Source: Haloarchaeobius litoreus (GTDB lineage Archaea; Halobacteriota; Halobacteria; Halobacteriales; Natrialbaceae). Taken from it: a stretch of DNA of 64,000 nucleotides. Location: the NCBI RefSeq assembly GCF_024495425.1, contig NZ_JANHJR010000001.1:1-64000 (forward strand), read 5' to 3'. The notes under the pieces are model-generated. The model was not told where the DNA came from. It saw nothing but the letters and a program-made list of their open reading frames with translations, and made no database searches. Position 1 is the stretch's first letter. Each line of letters starts with the position of its first letter. This document shows positions 34,161-42,594 of this stretch, one piece after another. The translations under genes and the position numbers were made by a program.

Positions 34161-34538
34161 ATGGCTAAACAGCAGAAGGAAGTGCGTGACCTTCAGGAGG
34201 GTAGCTACGTGATGATCGACGACGTCGCCTGTAAGATCAACGGCTACTCCACAGCGAAGCCGGGCAAGCACGGCAGCGCGAAGGCTCGCGTCGAGGCCGT
34301 CGGCGTCTTCGACGGCAAGAAGCGCTCTATGTCCCAGCCCGTCGACGCGAAGTGCTGGGTCCCCATCATCGAGCGGAAGGGCGGGCAGGTCGTCTCCGTC
34401 GAGTCCGCCACCGTCGCACAGGTCATGGACCTCGACACCTACGAGACGTTCTCGATGTCCATCCCGGAGGATATGGACCTCGAGCCCGACGACGAGATCG
34501 AGTACCTCGAGCTCGACGAACAGCGCAAGATCGTCTGA
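34161..34538 (+). CDS. eif5A: Translation factor aIF5A (eIF5A homologue)
   Basis: A 125-residue protein with the full two-domain eIF5A structure. The hypusine loop is [12 protein letters not shown] (30-41), and Lys36 is the residue modified. The C-terminal OB domain runs from about 72. The factor promotes translation elongation and termination at stalling motifs. The agmatinase gene starts 5 bases after its stop, pairing the substrate protein with an enzyme that supplies the polyamine used for modification. Confidence 0.96.
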   Translation: MAKQQKEVRDLQEGSYVMIDDVACKINGYSTAKPGKHGSAKARVEAVGVFDGKKRSMSQPVDAKCWVPIIERKGGQVVSVESATVAQVMDLDTYETFSMSIPEDMDLEPDDEIEYLELDEQRKIV

Positions 34539-34543
34539 GGCCG

Positions 34544-35356
34544 ATGTTCCCCGGAGCCATCGCCGACCGCGACGACGCAGATTACGTGGTCGTCGGGGCT
34601 CCGCTCGACGTCTCGACGACCTTCCAGCCGGGCACGCGGTTCGGACCGGACCGCATCCGGCGCTTTTCCGAGACCTTCGACGACTACGACCACCACACCG
34701 AGAGCCACTTCTCCGACCTCGGCGTCGCGGACCACGGCGACGTGCGCGCCTGGGACGACGCCGCGGAGTACCTCGACTACCTGGAGGGCGTCTGTACCGA
34801 CGTCGTCTGGGACGACGCCACGCCCCTCGTCCTCGGCGGCGAGCACACCGTCACGCTGGCGAACGTCCGCGCGACCGACCCCGACACCTTCGTCTGCCTC
34901 GACGCCCACCTCGACCTCCGGGCGGAGTACGACGGCAACGAGCTGAGCCACGCGACCGTCACCCGACACGTCCTCGACGTCGCCGACGAGGCGGTGATTC
35001 TCGGTGCCCGGACCGGCAGCGAGGCAGAGTGGAACCGCGCCAGCGAGGCCGACGTGACCGTCGTGCCGCCCGGGGATGTGGCCGACTGGGAGCCCGACTT
35101 CGGCGACCGCGACGTGTACTGCTCCGTGGACATCGACGGAGCCGACCCCGGGTTCGCACCCGGGACGGGAACGATGGAACCCTTCGGGCTCGCGCCCCGC
35201 GAGATGCGCGACGTGGTTCGGGCTGTCGGGGAGACGGGCGACGTCGTCGGCTTCGACGTCGTCGAGGTGAACGACCGCGACGACGGGCAGGCGGCGTCGC
35301 TGGGTGGGAAGCTACTGCGGGAGTTCGTGTTCGCGGATGCTGTCGGTTCGGTGTAG
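34544..35356 (+). CDS. speB: Agmatinase (agmatine ureohydrolase)
   Basis: A 270-residue ureohydrolase. Metal-binding motifs are GGEHTVT near 97, LDAHLDLR near 118 (DAHxD), and SVDIDGADPGFAPGTG near 192 (DxD and the Asp-x-x-Pro-x loop). It converts agmatine to putrescine and urea. In haloarchaea this enzyme has been tied to aIF5A modification, and here it is in an operon with that factor, which supports agmatinase over arginase. No signal or membrane segment. Confidence 0.92.
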   Translation: MFPGAIADRDDADYVVVGAPLDVSTTFQPGTRFGPDRIRRFSETFDDYDHHTESHFSDLGVADHGDVRAWDDAAEYLDYLEGVCTDVVWDDATPLVLGGEHTVTLANVRATDPDTFVCLDAHLDLRAEYDGNELSHATVTRHVLDVADEAVILGARTGSEAEWNRASEADVTVVPPGDVADWEPDFGDRDVYCSVDIDGADPGFAPGTGTMEPFGLAPREMRDVVRAVGETGDVVGFDVVEVNDRDDGQAASLGGKLLREFVFADAVGSV

Positions 35357-35410
35357 GTTCTGAATTCTGCGTCCTTGCAGGGTGTTTATCGGTCAGTCAC
35401 CGGACTTGCT

Positions 35411-35600
35411 TGAACCACCAACAGCCAGAAACCCCCGACGTGCTCGACTCGGGGGACTGGCGAGACTCCTTCGTCGTCTCGCTGCCCTCCGCTCGCAGGC
35501 TCGCGGAGACCTCACTTCGTTCGGCACGCTCGTCAGCGTGAGAGCAAGCTCTCACTTGCAATCGGAATCGCGCCGCGATTCCGAGACAGCCGCGCGCCAC
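35411..35600. repeat. Intergenic hairpin cluster with interspersed-repeat core
   Basis: The 325 bases between agmatinase and S8e hold no gene. They contain a core (35412-35458) shared, in opposite orientation, with 49462-49509: GAACC, AACAGCCAGAAA, CTCGACTCGGG and GACT in the same order. Next come three perfect inverted repeats: CACGCT / AGCGTG (35525-35540), GTGAGAGC / GCTCTCAC (35538-35555) and an 11-bp stem TCGGAATCGCG / CGCGATTCCGA (35562-35584) with a 1-base centre. Such elements are scattered between haloarchaeal genes; mobility or RNA function is unproven. Confidence 0.65.
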
Positions 35601-35681
35601 GTGGAAAATCCGGGACTCGAATCGGTCTGAAAGACACCAGTCGCTACGCGAGTCAGGAGAGAGACGGAAAGAGAGAGCCGC

Positions 35682-36056
35682 TTATTCGTCGACGGCGACG
35701 GCGTTGACCTGTCCGGTCTGGCCGGGGCGGGAGGTGACGCGGGCGGTGCCGGCGTCGGTCTCGATGAGCGCGCCCTTCGTGATGATGTTCCGGCGCACGT
35801 AGTTCGGGTTGGCGTCGTTCTCGACGACGTCCTCGATGGTTGCCTCGACGGTCTCGCCGCCCTTGTTCACGTTGGCGATGTCGGTCGCGAGGGCGCGGGT
35901 CTTCTCGGTGTTCCCGCGCGTGTCGACGATGCGGAAGCGGGGCTCGCCGACCTGCGTCTCCGTGGGGAGGCGGCCGAGCTGGTGCTTCTTTCGGTTGCGG
36001 ATCGGGCGCAGTCGCCCACCGGTGCGCTTGCGAGTGGAGCGTCCCTGGTCTTGCAT
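35682..36056 (-). CDS. rps8e: 30S ribosomal protein S8e
   Basis: A 124-residue archaeal eS8. The basic N-terminus QDQGRSTRKRTGGRLRPIRNRKKHQLGRLPTETQVG is diagnostic, followed by VDTRGNTEKTRAL near 44 and a C-terminal beta domain ending TGQVNAVAVDE. It is a core small-subunit protein. The minus-strand ATTCAAGTAG about 28 bases before the ATG can act as TATA element. It is divergent from the DUF2240 gene. Confidence 0.96.
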   Translation of the reverse strand: MQDQGRSTRKRTGGRLRPIRNRKKHQLGRLPTETQVGEPRFRIVDTRGNTEKTRALATDIANVNKGGETVEATIEDVVENDANPNYVRRNIITKGALIETDAGTARVTSRPGQTGQVNAVAVDE

Positions 36057-36148
36057 ACCCGGGAAGAGTCCCAGGAGCTACTTGAATCGCTCGACTTGGC
36101 ACGGGCAGAATCGCAGGGTTTAGGCCGTCCTCGGCCGACCGGCGAGAC

Positions 36149-36613
36149 ATGAGTCTTCGCGTCGCCGTGGCCGCGCCGTTCCGACAGCGCGGCAAGGACG
36201 AACTCGCCGAGAACGAGTTCGTGGTCGCGCTCTCGCTCGACCGCGACTGGTTCTCGCCGGACCAGGCGAAGCGGCTGGTCGACGTGGCGACGGGCGAGGG
36301 GTTGCTCGAGCGCGACGACGGCGGGCTGCGCCCGACGTTCGACCCGGCGGAGGTGACGGTGCCGGAGGGGTTCGTCCCGGGCGAGGACATCCTGCGCTCG
36401 CGCTCGGCGTTCGAGCAGGTGCTCGACGACCTCGTCGCCGACGGGCACGAGAAGCACGAGGCGGTGGGCGAGATCAACCAGCTGCAGGGCGAACTCGACG
36501 TGACCATCGAGGCCGCCGCGGTCGTCTACGCCCGCCGGAACGGGCTGGACGTGAGCGGCGTGCGCGGGAAGGCCGTCGCCGAACTGGCGAGCGACGACGG
36601 GGAGGCGACGTAG
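36149..36613 (+). CDS. DUF2240 family protein
   Basis: A 154-residue acidic protein, probably all-helical with winged-helix character in its first half (NEFVVALSLDRDWFSPDQAKRLVDVATGEGLLERDDGGLRPTF, about 22-64). The second half is helical (SAFEQVLDDLVADGHEKHEAVGEINQLQGEL, about 88-118), ending in a Val/Ala-rich helix. This matches the euryarchaeal DUF2240 family of unknown role. GGGTTTAGG at 36116-36124 gives a leaderless start. The next gene begins 1 base after its stop. Confidence 0.85.
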   Translation: MSLRVAVAAPFRQRGKDELAENEFVVALSLDRDWFSPDQAKRLVDVATGEGLLERDDGGLRPTFDPAEVTVPEGFVPGEDILRSRSAFEQVLDDLVADGHEKHEAVGEINQLQGELDVTIEAAAVVYARRNGLDVSGVRGKAVAELASDDGEAT

Positions 36614-36614
36614 G

Positions 36615-37019
36615 ATGGTCGAGGACCGCGTCACCGACGGCGTCCGCATCGCGCAGCTGCTCTCCTCGGAGCTCGACGGGCGCGAGGACGGGACGTTCGA
36701 CCGCTTCGACGTCGTCGACGCCGACCCGGATGTCGAGCCGACGGTCGACGGCGCGCTCGCGTACCGGGTGCGCTGTGACGGCGACCCGGTCGCCGAGGTG
36801 TTCGTCCAGCCCGACCGCGCCCGCGTCGAACTCCGGACGGGCCTCGACGCGGCGGTCGAGCGGGCCGGGGAGCTGGCGTCGGCCGCCGATGGAACCGTCG
36901 ACCTGCGGGTCCGCCCGAAGGCGGTCGAGCCGCCCCGTGTCGTGCTGTTCGTCGAGTCCGGCGCGGCGGTCAAGCGGGCGGCCGACGTGCTCGCGGCGGC
37001 GGTCGAGTCCGCGTCCTGA
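36615..37019 (+). CDS. Conserved haloarchaeal protein, unknown
   Basis: A 134-residue protein coupled to DUF2240 (1-base gap). It alternates beta strands and acidic loops (ALAYRVRCDGDPVAEVFVQPDRARVELRTG, about 50-79), then a helix and a strand-helix end (PPRVVLFVESGAAVKRAADVLAAAVESAS). The layout resembles small alpha/beta RNA-binding proteins such as Pcc1, but the sequence does not match Pcc1 well enough to call. No metal motif. Confidence 0.72.
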   Translation: MVEDRVTDGVRIAQLLSSELDGREDGTFDRFDVVDADPDVEPTVDGALAYRVRCDGDPVAEVFVQPDRARVELRTGLDAAVERAGELASAADGTVDLRVRPKAVEPPRVVLFVESGAAVKRAADVLAAAVESAS

Positions 37020-37035
37020 GCACGCCGTCCTCGAC

Positions 37036-38244
37036 TCAGGCGGTCTCCGTGGCCTCGGCTGACCGGTCCTCGAGGTACCCCTCCAGCCGTGGAACCGACT
37101 TCATCAGCACCGTGCCGAGGACGCTCATCGCGAGCACGTAGCCGACGGCGAAGGCGGGGATGACGTCGGCGAGCGCGCCGGTGCCGACCTCCAGCGCGAG
37201 CGCGGCGAGCACCAGCGAGAACTCCCCGCGGGCGACGAGCGCGATGCCGGCACGGCGGGCGCGGCGCTCGCTCAGACCATACCGGAGCCCGCTCCAGTAG
37301 CCGCTGACGAGCTTGCTCACGGTGGTCAGCACGACCGCGACGGCGAGCAGCGTCAGCGCGGTGCCCGAGAGCGCGCCGAGGTCGGTCTGGAAGCCGATGG
37401 CGAGGAAGAAGATGGCGGCGAACAGGTCGCGGGCGGGTGAGAGCAGCTTCTCGACGCGGTGGACGGCGTCGGTCGCGCTGACGGCCGTGCCGACGAAGAA
37501 CGCCGCGACGGCCTCGCTGACGCCGAGCTGGAGCGCGAGCCCGCCGACGAGCGCGACCGCCCCCAACGTCGTGAGGACGAACAGCTCGTCGGAGTCGACC
37601 GAGAGGACGCGCTGGATGACGGGCGTGCCGAGGCGGGCGACGACGACGAGAACGGCGATGAACCCGAGCGCGACCGCCACGGCGGAGAGTGCCGCGTCAC
37701 CCCCACCCCCCAGGACGAGCGCGGAGAGCACCGCGAGGTAGACCGCGATGACGAGGTCCTCGACGACGAGCGTGCCCAGCACCACCTCGGCCTCGGGGTC
37801 GGCCACCCAGCCGAGGTCGATGAGCGACTTGGTGACGATGGCGCTGGAGGAGATGTAGACGATGCCGGTGAGGAAGGCCACCTCGACCGGCGTGAAGCCG
37901 AACGCGAGCCCGATGGCGACACCGACGGCGGCGTTGACGACGAGGTCGATGCCGCCGACGACGGCCAGTCTGTCCCGGTTCGCGAGCAGCTGGTCGATGC
38001 TGAACTCGACACCGATGAAAAAGAGCAGGAGCACGACCCCGAGCTCGGCGAGCAGGTCCACGAACTCGTGGCGCTCCAGCACCGAGAACGAGATGCCGGC
38101 GACCTCCGGCGCGTTCGGCCCGACGACCAGCCCGATGACGATGTACGCCGGGATGACCGACTGGCCGAGCCGGAACGCGAGGGTTCCGGCGACGGCGAGC
38201 ACGGTGATGGCGAGGCCGGCCTCCAGCAGCAGTCCCGAGGCCAT
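37036..38244 (-). CDS. Kef/CPA2-type cation:proton antiporter
   Basis: A 402-residue membrane protein with about 12 helices. Helix 3-5 sequences AELGVVLLLFFIGVEFSIDQLL near 67-88 and ISSSAIVTKSLIDLGWV near 133-149 are typical of CPA2 antiporters, as is VVEDLVIAVYLAVLSAL near 162 (the ED/DD-like acidic pair of the transport site). No C-terminal TrkA-N domain is attached; instead the regulatory protein is encoded 1 base upstream. The pair resembles KhtU-KhtT, which exports K+ in exchange for H+. Confidence 0.88.
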   Translation of the reverse strand: MASGLLLEAGLAITVLAVAGTLAFRLGQSVIPAYIVIGLVVGPNAPEVAGISFSVLERHEFVDLLAELGVVLLLFFIGVEFSIDQLLANRDRLAVVGGIDLVVNAAVGVAIGLAFGFTPVEVAFLTGIVYISSSAIVTKSLIDLGWVADPEAEVVLGTLVVEDLVIAVYLAVLSALVLGGGGDAALSAVAVALGFIAVLVVVARLGTPVIQRVLSVDSDELFVLTTLGAVALVGGLALQLGVSEAVAAFFVGTAVSATDAVHRVEKLLSPARDLFAAIFFLAIGFQTDLGALSGTALTLLAVAVVLTTVSKLVSGYWSGLRYGLSERRARRAGIALVARGEFSLVLAALALEVGTGALADVIPAFAVGYVLAMSVLGTVLMKSVPRLEGYLEDRSAEATETA

Positions 38245-38245
38245 C

Positions 38246-38725
38246 CTACTGGTCGACGAACTCCTGGAGCGCCTGCTGTTCCTCCCGGGTTCCCAGCACG
38301 ACGAGGATGTCGTCCGCCGCGATGGTCTCGTCGGGGTCCGGGTTGGGGACCGTCTCGTCCCCGCGCTGGATGGCGATGACGGAGACGCCGGTCTGGTTTC
38401 GCACGTCGCATCCGGAGAGCGTCTGCCCGACGATCGAGGAGCCCTCGCCGATCTCGACCCACTCCAGGATGGCCTCGCCCAGTGGCACCTGCGTCCGGTC
38501 CAGCTCGATGGGCTGGAAGTACGCTCCGGTCAGGATGGCCCCGAGCTGGCGGGCCGTCTCGCCGTCCAGATCGACGATGCGCTGGCTGTCCGCGTCCGGG
38601 TTCGGCCGGTGGAACAGCTCGCGCCGCCCGTCGTGGTGCATCAGGACGACGAGTCGTGCACCCTCGCCGACCTCGAGTTCGAACTTCCGGCCGACGCCGG
38701 GCACGTCGGTCTCGTAGACGGTCAT
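38246..38725 (-). CDS. Antiporter regulatory subunit, KhtT-like (TrkA-C/RCK_C domain)
   Basis: A 159-residue cytoplasmic protein starting MTVYETDVPGVGRKFELEVGEGARLVVLMHHDGRRELFHRP, the KhtT-type N-terminus. A TrkA-C domain follows at about 77-157 (AILEWVEIGEGSSIVGQTLSGCDVRNQTGVSVIAIQRGDETVPNP) and binds a ligand that gates the antiporter. It is the first gene of the two-gene operon. A minus-strand CTTTAAG about 28 bases before ATG 38725 supports a leaderless start. In KhtTU, cyclic di-AMP is the ligand; here that is inference. Confidence 0.88.
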   Translation of the reverse strand: MTVYETDVPGVGRKFELEVGEGARLVVLMHHDGRRELFHRPNPDADSQRIVDLDGETARQLGAILTGAYFQPIELDRTQVPLGEAILEWVEIGEGSSIVGQTLSGCDVRNQTGVSVIAIQRGDETVPNPDPDETIAADDILVVLGTREEQQALQEFVDQ

Positions 38726-38842
38726 GTCCGACTCGATGGCCGCCTGCGACTTAAAGAGCGATGGCGACCGTGTGCGACGATTCGGACAGCCGCACCACGA
38801 TTGCACGCAAGGCTTAATCGCCTCCCTCTACCACTGAGAACG

Positions 38843-39202
38843 ATGGCACACGAGCGGGTCGAACTCGGCGTGGAGCTCCTCTCGAAGCTGGAGGACGACG
38901 AACTCGCGCTCGCCGAGGCGATGGACCGTATCGAGACGGTCACGCGGGACCCCGCCACCGTCCGGGAGATCCTCGACACAGCCGTGATGCGCGGGGTCAT
39001 CGAGCGCGAGGACGGCGTGGTTCTGACGACGAGCAGCGGCGGCTACGTGAGCCAGTCGGGCGACGTGGTCCGGCGAGAGGGCGACTTCGAGTGCCGACGC
39101 TGTGGGGCGTCCATCTCGACGGGGCACTTCATCGAACTGGAGTCGGGCGAGCTCGGGCCGTTCGGACCGGAGTGTGTCCGGAAGGTCACCGGCCGGGACT
39201 GA
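38843..39202 (+). CDS. DUF5830-like protein with treble-Cys zinc site
   Basis: A 119-residue protein. The first 60 residues are a small helical, winged-helix-like domain (ALAEAMDRIETVTRDPATVREILDTAVMRGVIER). The end carries CRRCGASISTGHFIELESGELGPFGPECVRKVTGRD, in which CxxC and a later Cys plus His would bind zinc. I take this as the haloarchaeal DUF5830 family, from memory. GGCTTAATC at 38811-38819 serves as TATA element for ATG 38843. Confidence 0.8.
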   Translation: MAHERVELGVELLSKLEDDELALAEAMDRIETVTRDPATVREILDTAVMRGVIEREDGVVLTTSSGGYVSQSGDVVRREGDFECRRCGASISTGHFIELESGELGPFGPECVRKVTGRD

Positions 39203-39236
39203 GCTTCTGCCCGGGAGAACCATCGACCGCGACGAC

Positions 39237-40658
39237 TCAGCGGCCGCGGCTGAGTTCGTCGACGAGCTGCTGGAGGAGGTCGTGCTGACGCTTGAGGAGT
39301 TCGTTCTGGTGCTCGACCTGGGATTCGAGCGCCTCGATTCGTTCGAGCAGTTCCTCGTCGCCGGCCGAGGTTGCGGGCTGGAACCCGGCCTCGGCGAACT
39401 TCGAGTCCGCGAGCGAGTCCTCGTCGTCGCTCTCGTCCATGTTCGCCGGCGGCTCCGCCGCGTCGTCGCCGGCCGACACGTCGGTCTGGGTCGACTCGGG
39501 GGAGTCGGTCTGCTGCGCCGACTCCGTACTCCCCGCGGCATCCTGTGTGTCACTGACCGTCTCTTCGACCATCGATGCGAGCTCGTTCTGCGTGGTCTCA
39601 TCGACGGTTTCGGTCACCGCGTCGACGCCGTCGCCCTGCTGTCCGGTCTGGTCCTCGCTGGTCGACTCGTTCCGCTGTGTCGGCTGGGACTGTTCAGGCG
39701 ATTGCGCCTGTCCGGGTTGCTCGCCAGATGACTGCTCGGCCTGCGTCTGGTCGACCGCGGGTTGGTCTGCCTGCGCCTGCGTCTGCTGGTCGGCCTGCGG
39801 CTGACCCGGCTGCGACCCGCCCGCCGGCGACTGAACGGGCTCGTTCCCCCGAGCCGTCCCGGCGTCGGCGGGCTGATTCTCGACGGGCTGTTCGGCCGGC
39901 GGACCCGGTTCGACTGGCTCCCCGCCGTCGTCGGGCTGGACCGTGTTCCCGGCGTCGAGCGGGTCGACACCCTCGCCGAAGTCGACGGCTGCGGCCTCGT
40001 CGGCCTCGTCGGCCTCCTCGGGTGCGACGGCTTCGTTCAGCGCGTCGAGCGAGTTCACGCCGTAGTACGAGAACAGCGAGCGCTGGAGGTACTCCTTCAC
40101 CTCGGCGGCGCGGTCGTTCGAGACCTTCATCCGCTCTGGGCGGCCGTCGACCGTCAGCACGAGCTGGGTTGCGACGCTGCCGTCCTCGAAGTCGAGTCCG
40201 GTCACGTCCGCGAAGTGGTACTCCTCGTAGTCCTCGTCCCAGACGGCGCTCCCGACGTGCTTGACGAGCCGCGCGGAGGTGATGACGAGCGTCAGTTCGT
40301 CGAGTCGGAACGTGCGTGTGACGGTCTCGTCGGCGTCGGTGACGCCGCTCGCGTTCAACACGCCGGCCAGCACGGGGTGGAGCACGTCGTCGGTCGCGTT
40401 CGAGGGGACGGTGAACTCCTCGGTTCCATCGAGGGAGTACTCGAGGCTGATGCGGGTCTTGCGGCGACCCTCCTTGACGGTCATCCGCTGTGCGTCGTGG
40501 GGGTACTCGTCGACGGACTCGTCGCTGAGGAACCCCTCGGACTGGTAGATGAGTGTTCGGGTCGGCGTCACGTAGAGGGCGTTCTCGCCACCGAGGGAGA
40601 CCTCGGCAGCGACTTCCTCGCCCGAAAGCGTCGATTCCACGATGCCCGGGACGTCCAT
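39237..40658 (-). CDS. Haloarchaeal protein with long Gln-rich linker and C-terminal coiled coil
   Basis: A 473-residue protein in three parts. Residues 1-195 form a PH-like beta domain (ALYVTPTRTLIYQSEGFLSDESVDEYPH and a later AVWDEDYEEYHFADVTGLDFEDG); I believe this is a haloarchaeal DUF7115-type domain, without certainty. Residues about 215-430 are low complexity, dominated by Gln, Pro, Glu, Ser and Asp. Residues about 440-470 are a coiled coil (LLERIEALESQVEHQNELLKRQHDLLQQLVDEL). No membrane segment. ATTTATACGG on the minus strand is an ideal TATA about 28 bases before the ATG. Confidence 0.78.
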   Translation of the reverse strand: MDVPGIVESTLSGEEVAAEVSLGGENALYVTPTRTLIYQSEGFLSDESVDEYPHDAQRMTVKEGRRKTRISLEYSLDGTEEFTVPSNATDDVLHPVLAGVLNASGVTDADETVTRTFRLDELTLVITSARLVKHVGSAVWDEDYEEYHFADVTGLDFEDGSVATQLVLTVDGRPERMKVSNDRAAEVKEYLQRSLFSYYGVNSLDALNEAVAPEEADEADEAAAVDFGEGVDPLDAGNTVQPDDGGEPVEPGPPAEQPVENQPADAGTARGNEPVQSPAGGSQPGQPQADQQTQAQADQPAVDQTQAEQSSGEQPGQAQSPEQSQPTQRNESTSEDQTGQQGDGVDAVTETVDETTQNELASMVEETVSDTQDAAGSTESAQQTDSPESTQTDVSAGDDAAEPPANMDESDDEDSLADSKFAEAGFQPATSAGDEELLERIEALESQVEHQNELLKRQHDLLQQLVDELSRGR

Positions 40659-40757
40659 GCCCACTGATTTACCACCCCACCGTATAAATCCGTGGGGCTG
40701 TCTCACGGCCCGCCGGAAGGCATGCGACCGCAGGACAGCCCGGGGAACAGTTGAGAA

Positions 40758-40767
40758 GGCTTAAGTC
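40758..40767 (+). promoter_or_regulatory. TATA element of tRNA-Met
   Basis: GGCTTAAGTC is centred about 29 bases before the first tRNA base at 40792, so transcription would begin near the mature 5' end. Confidence 0.55.
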
Positions 40768-40791
40768 GTCCACCCGGTAACGAGGGAGTGA

Positions 40792-40948
40792 GGCCGGGTG
40801 GCTTAGCTGGACATAGCGCCGCACTCATAGGGTTTCAGAGATTCGGTGCGGTACCACAGCCTTGGAAGGCTTACGCGTGACCTCGGGGCCCGCCGAGCCT
40901 CGAACCTGGGTCATGCGGAGATCGCGGGTTCGGAGCCCGCCCCGGCCA
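40792..40948 (+). tRNA. Elongator tRNA-Met (CAT) with an 83-base intron
   Basis: The 5' acceptor strand GGCCGGG (40792-40798) pairs with CCCGGCC (40941-40947), and the discriminator is A40948. The anticodon stem CCGCA (40819-40823) pairs with TGCGG (40914-40918); the anticodon CAT is at 40826-40828. The T arm GCGGG / CCCGC with TTCGGAG loop is intact. Between positions 37 (A40829) and 38 (A40913) an intron of about 83 bases (40830-40912) interrupts the loop, the canonical archaeal site cut by the tRNA endonuclease at a bulge-helix-bulge. Haloarchaeal elongator tRNA-Met is a known intron carrier. CCA is not encoded. Confidence 0.95.
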
Positions 40949-41071
40949 CTTCTGACGCGGAGCAACGTACGCCAGTGAGTGACGGCGCCCGTTCACAAAT
41001 AGGTCCAAGGACGGCTGTTCTGAGATCGCGAGGTGGTTGGCTCCCACTGCAGGAGGAACGAGAAGCGACGG

Positions 41072-41905
41072 CTACTCCGTCGGGTCGATGAGCTGTGAGC
41101 CTTCCTGTGCGACCAGACCCTTGTCGATGGCGGCGTCGATGACCGCACGACACTCCTCGACGTCGACGTCGTAGGCACCCACGGCGACGTCCTCTATCTC
41201 GCCCCGTTCGATGGGGAAATCGCGGTTCTGGAGCAGTCGCACGACCTTGTTGTACGTCTGCGGTGAGGGGCTCACCGTCCGTTGCTGGCCGCTGGAAGGG
41301 GCCGATACCGAGTCGTCGTCGGCCTCCGCGGCGCGTGCGGTGCTGCGGTCGACCGCGTCGCCGAGGGGCCGGCCGTCCTCGGTTGTCTTGGTGGTACCGG
41401 GCTGACCGGCGTTCGCATCGGGCTCCTCGAAGCTGACTGCGTCATCCGGTGTCGAGAAGACGGAGTCGGTCCCCGCCGTCTCGTCCGGGTCGCCGAACAC
41501 GGACGTCTGGTCGTCGTCGTGGTCGTCATCCTCGGGCTTCCGGAAGGTGATCTCGTCGGCACCGTCGACGGTCGACTCCGCCGTGGACTCGCCGGCGGTC
41601 TCGGCGTCGGCGATGGGTGGTGACGGCGTGCCGTCCTCTGGCGCAGGGATCGACGTGGGGTCGGTGAAGCCGGCGTCTGCCTCCGTCTGCTCGTCGCCGT
41701 CCTCGGGCAGCGTCGACTCGTCGGCCGCCGCCTTCGACTCGTACTCGAGTTCGAGTCGAACCGACGTTATCTGGGAGAACTCGACGGGGGCCGCCTCCAG
41801 CATCGCGCGGAGGTTCTCGTAGGCGTCCTCCGGGTCGTCGACCTCGATTGTCAATGAACTCACAGGAAACCACCCGCCAGCGCGGTACACCATCCACGAC
41901 CGCAT
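41072..41905 (-). CDS. Haloarchaeal protein with winged-helix-like C-terminus
   Basis: About 277 residues in three parts. An N-terminal domain has RAGGWFPVSSLTIEVDDPEDAYENLRAMLEAAPV and ITSVRLELEYES; a long acidic linker rich in Asp, Glu, Thr and Ser runs from about 60 to 200; a C-terminal domain (PQTYNKVVRLLQNRDFPIERGEIEDVAVGAYDVDVEECRAVIDAAIDKGLV) looks like a small winged helix. The start is uncertain: GTG 41932 lies only about 16 bases after the TATA-like TTTAGATAGG, whereas ATG 41905 gives better spacing, so I use 41905. Function unknown. Confidence 0.7.
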   Translation of the reverse strand: MRSWMVYRAGGWFPVSSLTIEVDDPEDAYENLRAMLEAAPVEFSQITSVRLELEYESKAAADESTLPEDGDEQTEADAGFTDPTSIPAPEDGTPSPPIADAETAGESTAESTVDGADEITFRKPEDDDHDDDQTSVFGDPDETAGTDSVFSTPDDAVSFEEPDANAGQPGTTKTTEDGRPLGDAVDRSTARAAEADDDSVSAPSSGQQRTVSPSPQTYNKVVRLLQNRDFPIERGEIEDVAVGAYDVDVEECRAVIDAAIDKGLVAQEGSQLIDPTE

Positions 41906-42035
41906 GTCAGGTCCGTCATCGGCGTAAATCACGACAGCCCCCTATCTAAAACTTAGGCTATCCAGCTGATACTCCTCGTTTCTTGCCGTTTCGACGTGGG
42001 AAAAAATAATATGGTTCGCATACGTGTGAGGACGT

Positions 42036-42572
42036 ATGAGCCAGAACGAACGCGGGACCGCTGGTGGGGCGTCGGTCCAGCTGTCACCCGAGCGAGTGCT
42101 GGCGGCGTTCGACGGGCACGCGCCGGAGACGACGGGGTCGCTCGCCGAGGAGCTGAACGTCGCGAGCGAACGCGTCTGCGAGACGTGTCGTACGCTCTGT
42201 GACCGGGACGCGCTCGCCCGGCGGGAGCTGAACTGTGGGCACGGCACCGTGACGGCGTGGTACCGGCCGGCCGACGCCGGGGGGGACCTCGAAGACCGGG
42301 CCGAGCAGGCGCTCGCGGAGCTGTCGGTCCCGGGCACGAGCGAGATGATGCGCGACTGGCGGCGCGACGCCGTCCGCGCGGCGTTCGAGTTCGTCGTCGA
42401 GGAGGGGCCAGTCGTCGAATCGGAGTTCACCGAGCGGGTGTTCCCGACACAGAACGCAGGCTACGACGACCCCGAGCGGTGGTGGGAGATGGTGGCTCCG
42501 CGGCTGGCGGAGGTTCCGGGCATCTCGCCGCCGGCGGAGGGCGAGGTGTGGACCAGCGACGTGGGTCGGTAG
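42036..42572 (+). CDS. Predicted winged-helix protein, unknown target
   Basis: A 178-residue protein. Residues 15-75 form a helix-turn-helix (SPERVLAAFDGHAPETTGSLAEELNVASERVCETCRTLCDRDALARREL), followed by a wing-like TVTAWYRPAD. The C-terminal half is helical and acidic with Trp residues (MMRDWRRDAVRAAFEFVVEEGPV and PERWWEMVAPRLAEV). Three Cys residues near 48-67 might bind metal. A strong TATA-like AAAAATAATATGG (42000-42012) lies about 28 bases upstream. It is convergent with phoU, with 22 bases between stops. Confidence 0.72.
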   Translation: MSQNERGTAGGASVQLSPERVLAAFDGHAPETTGSLAEELNVASERVCETCRTLCDRDALARRELNCGHGTVTAWYRPADAGGDLEDRAEQALAELSVPGTSEMMRDWRRDAVRAAFEFVVEEGPVVESEFTERVFPTQNAGYDDPERWWEMVAPRLAEVPGISPPAEGEVWTSDVGR

Positions 42573-42594
42573 AACCGCGGCCCGGTGAGCGAAC

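Noticed and set aside
36615-37019. KEOPS subunit Pcc1
   Set aside because: The strand-helix layout is similar, but length and key positions do not match haloarchaeal Pcc1.
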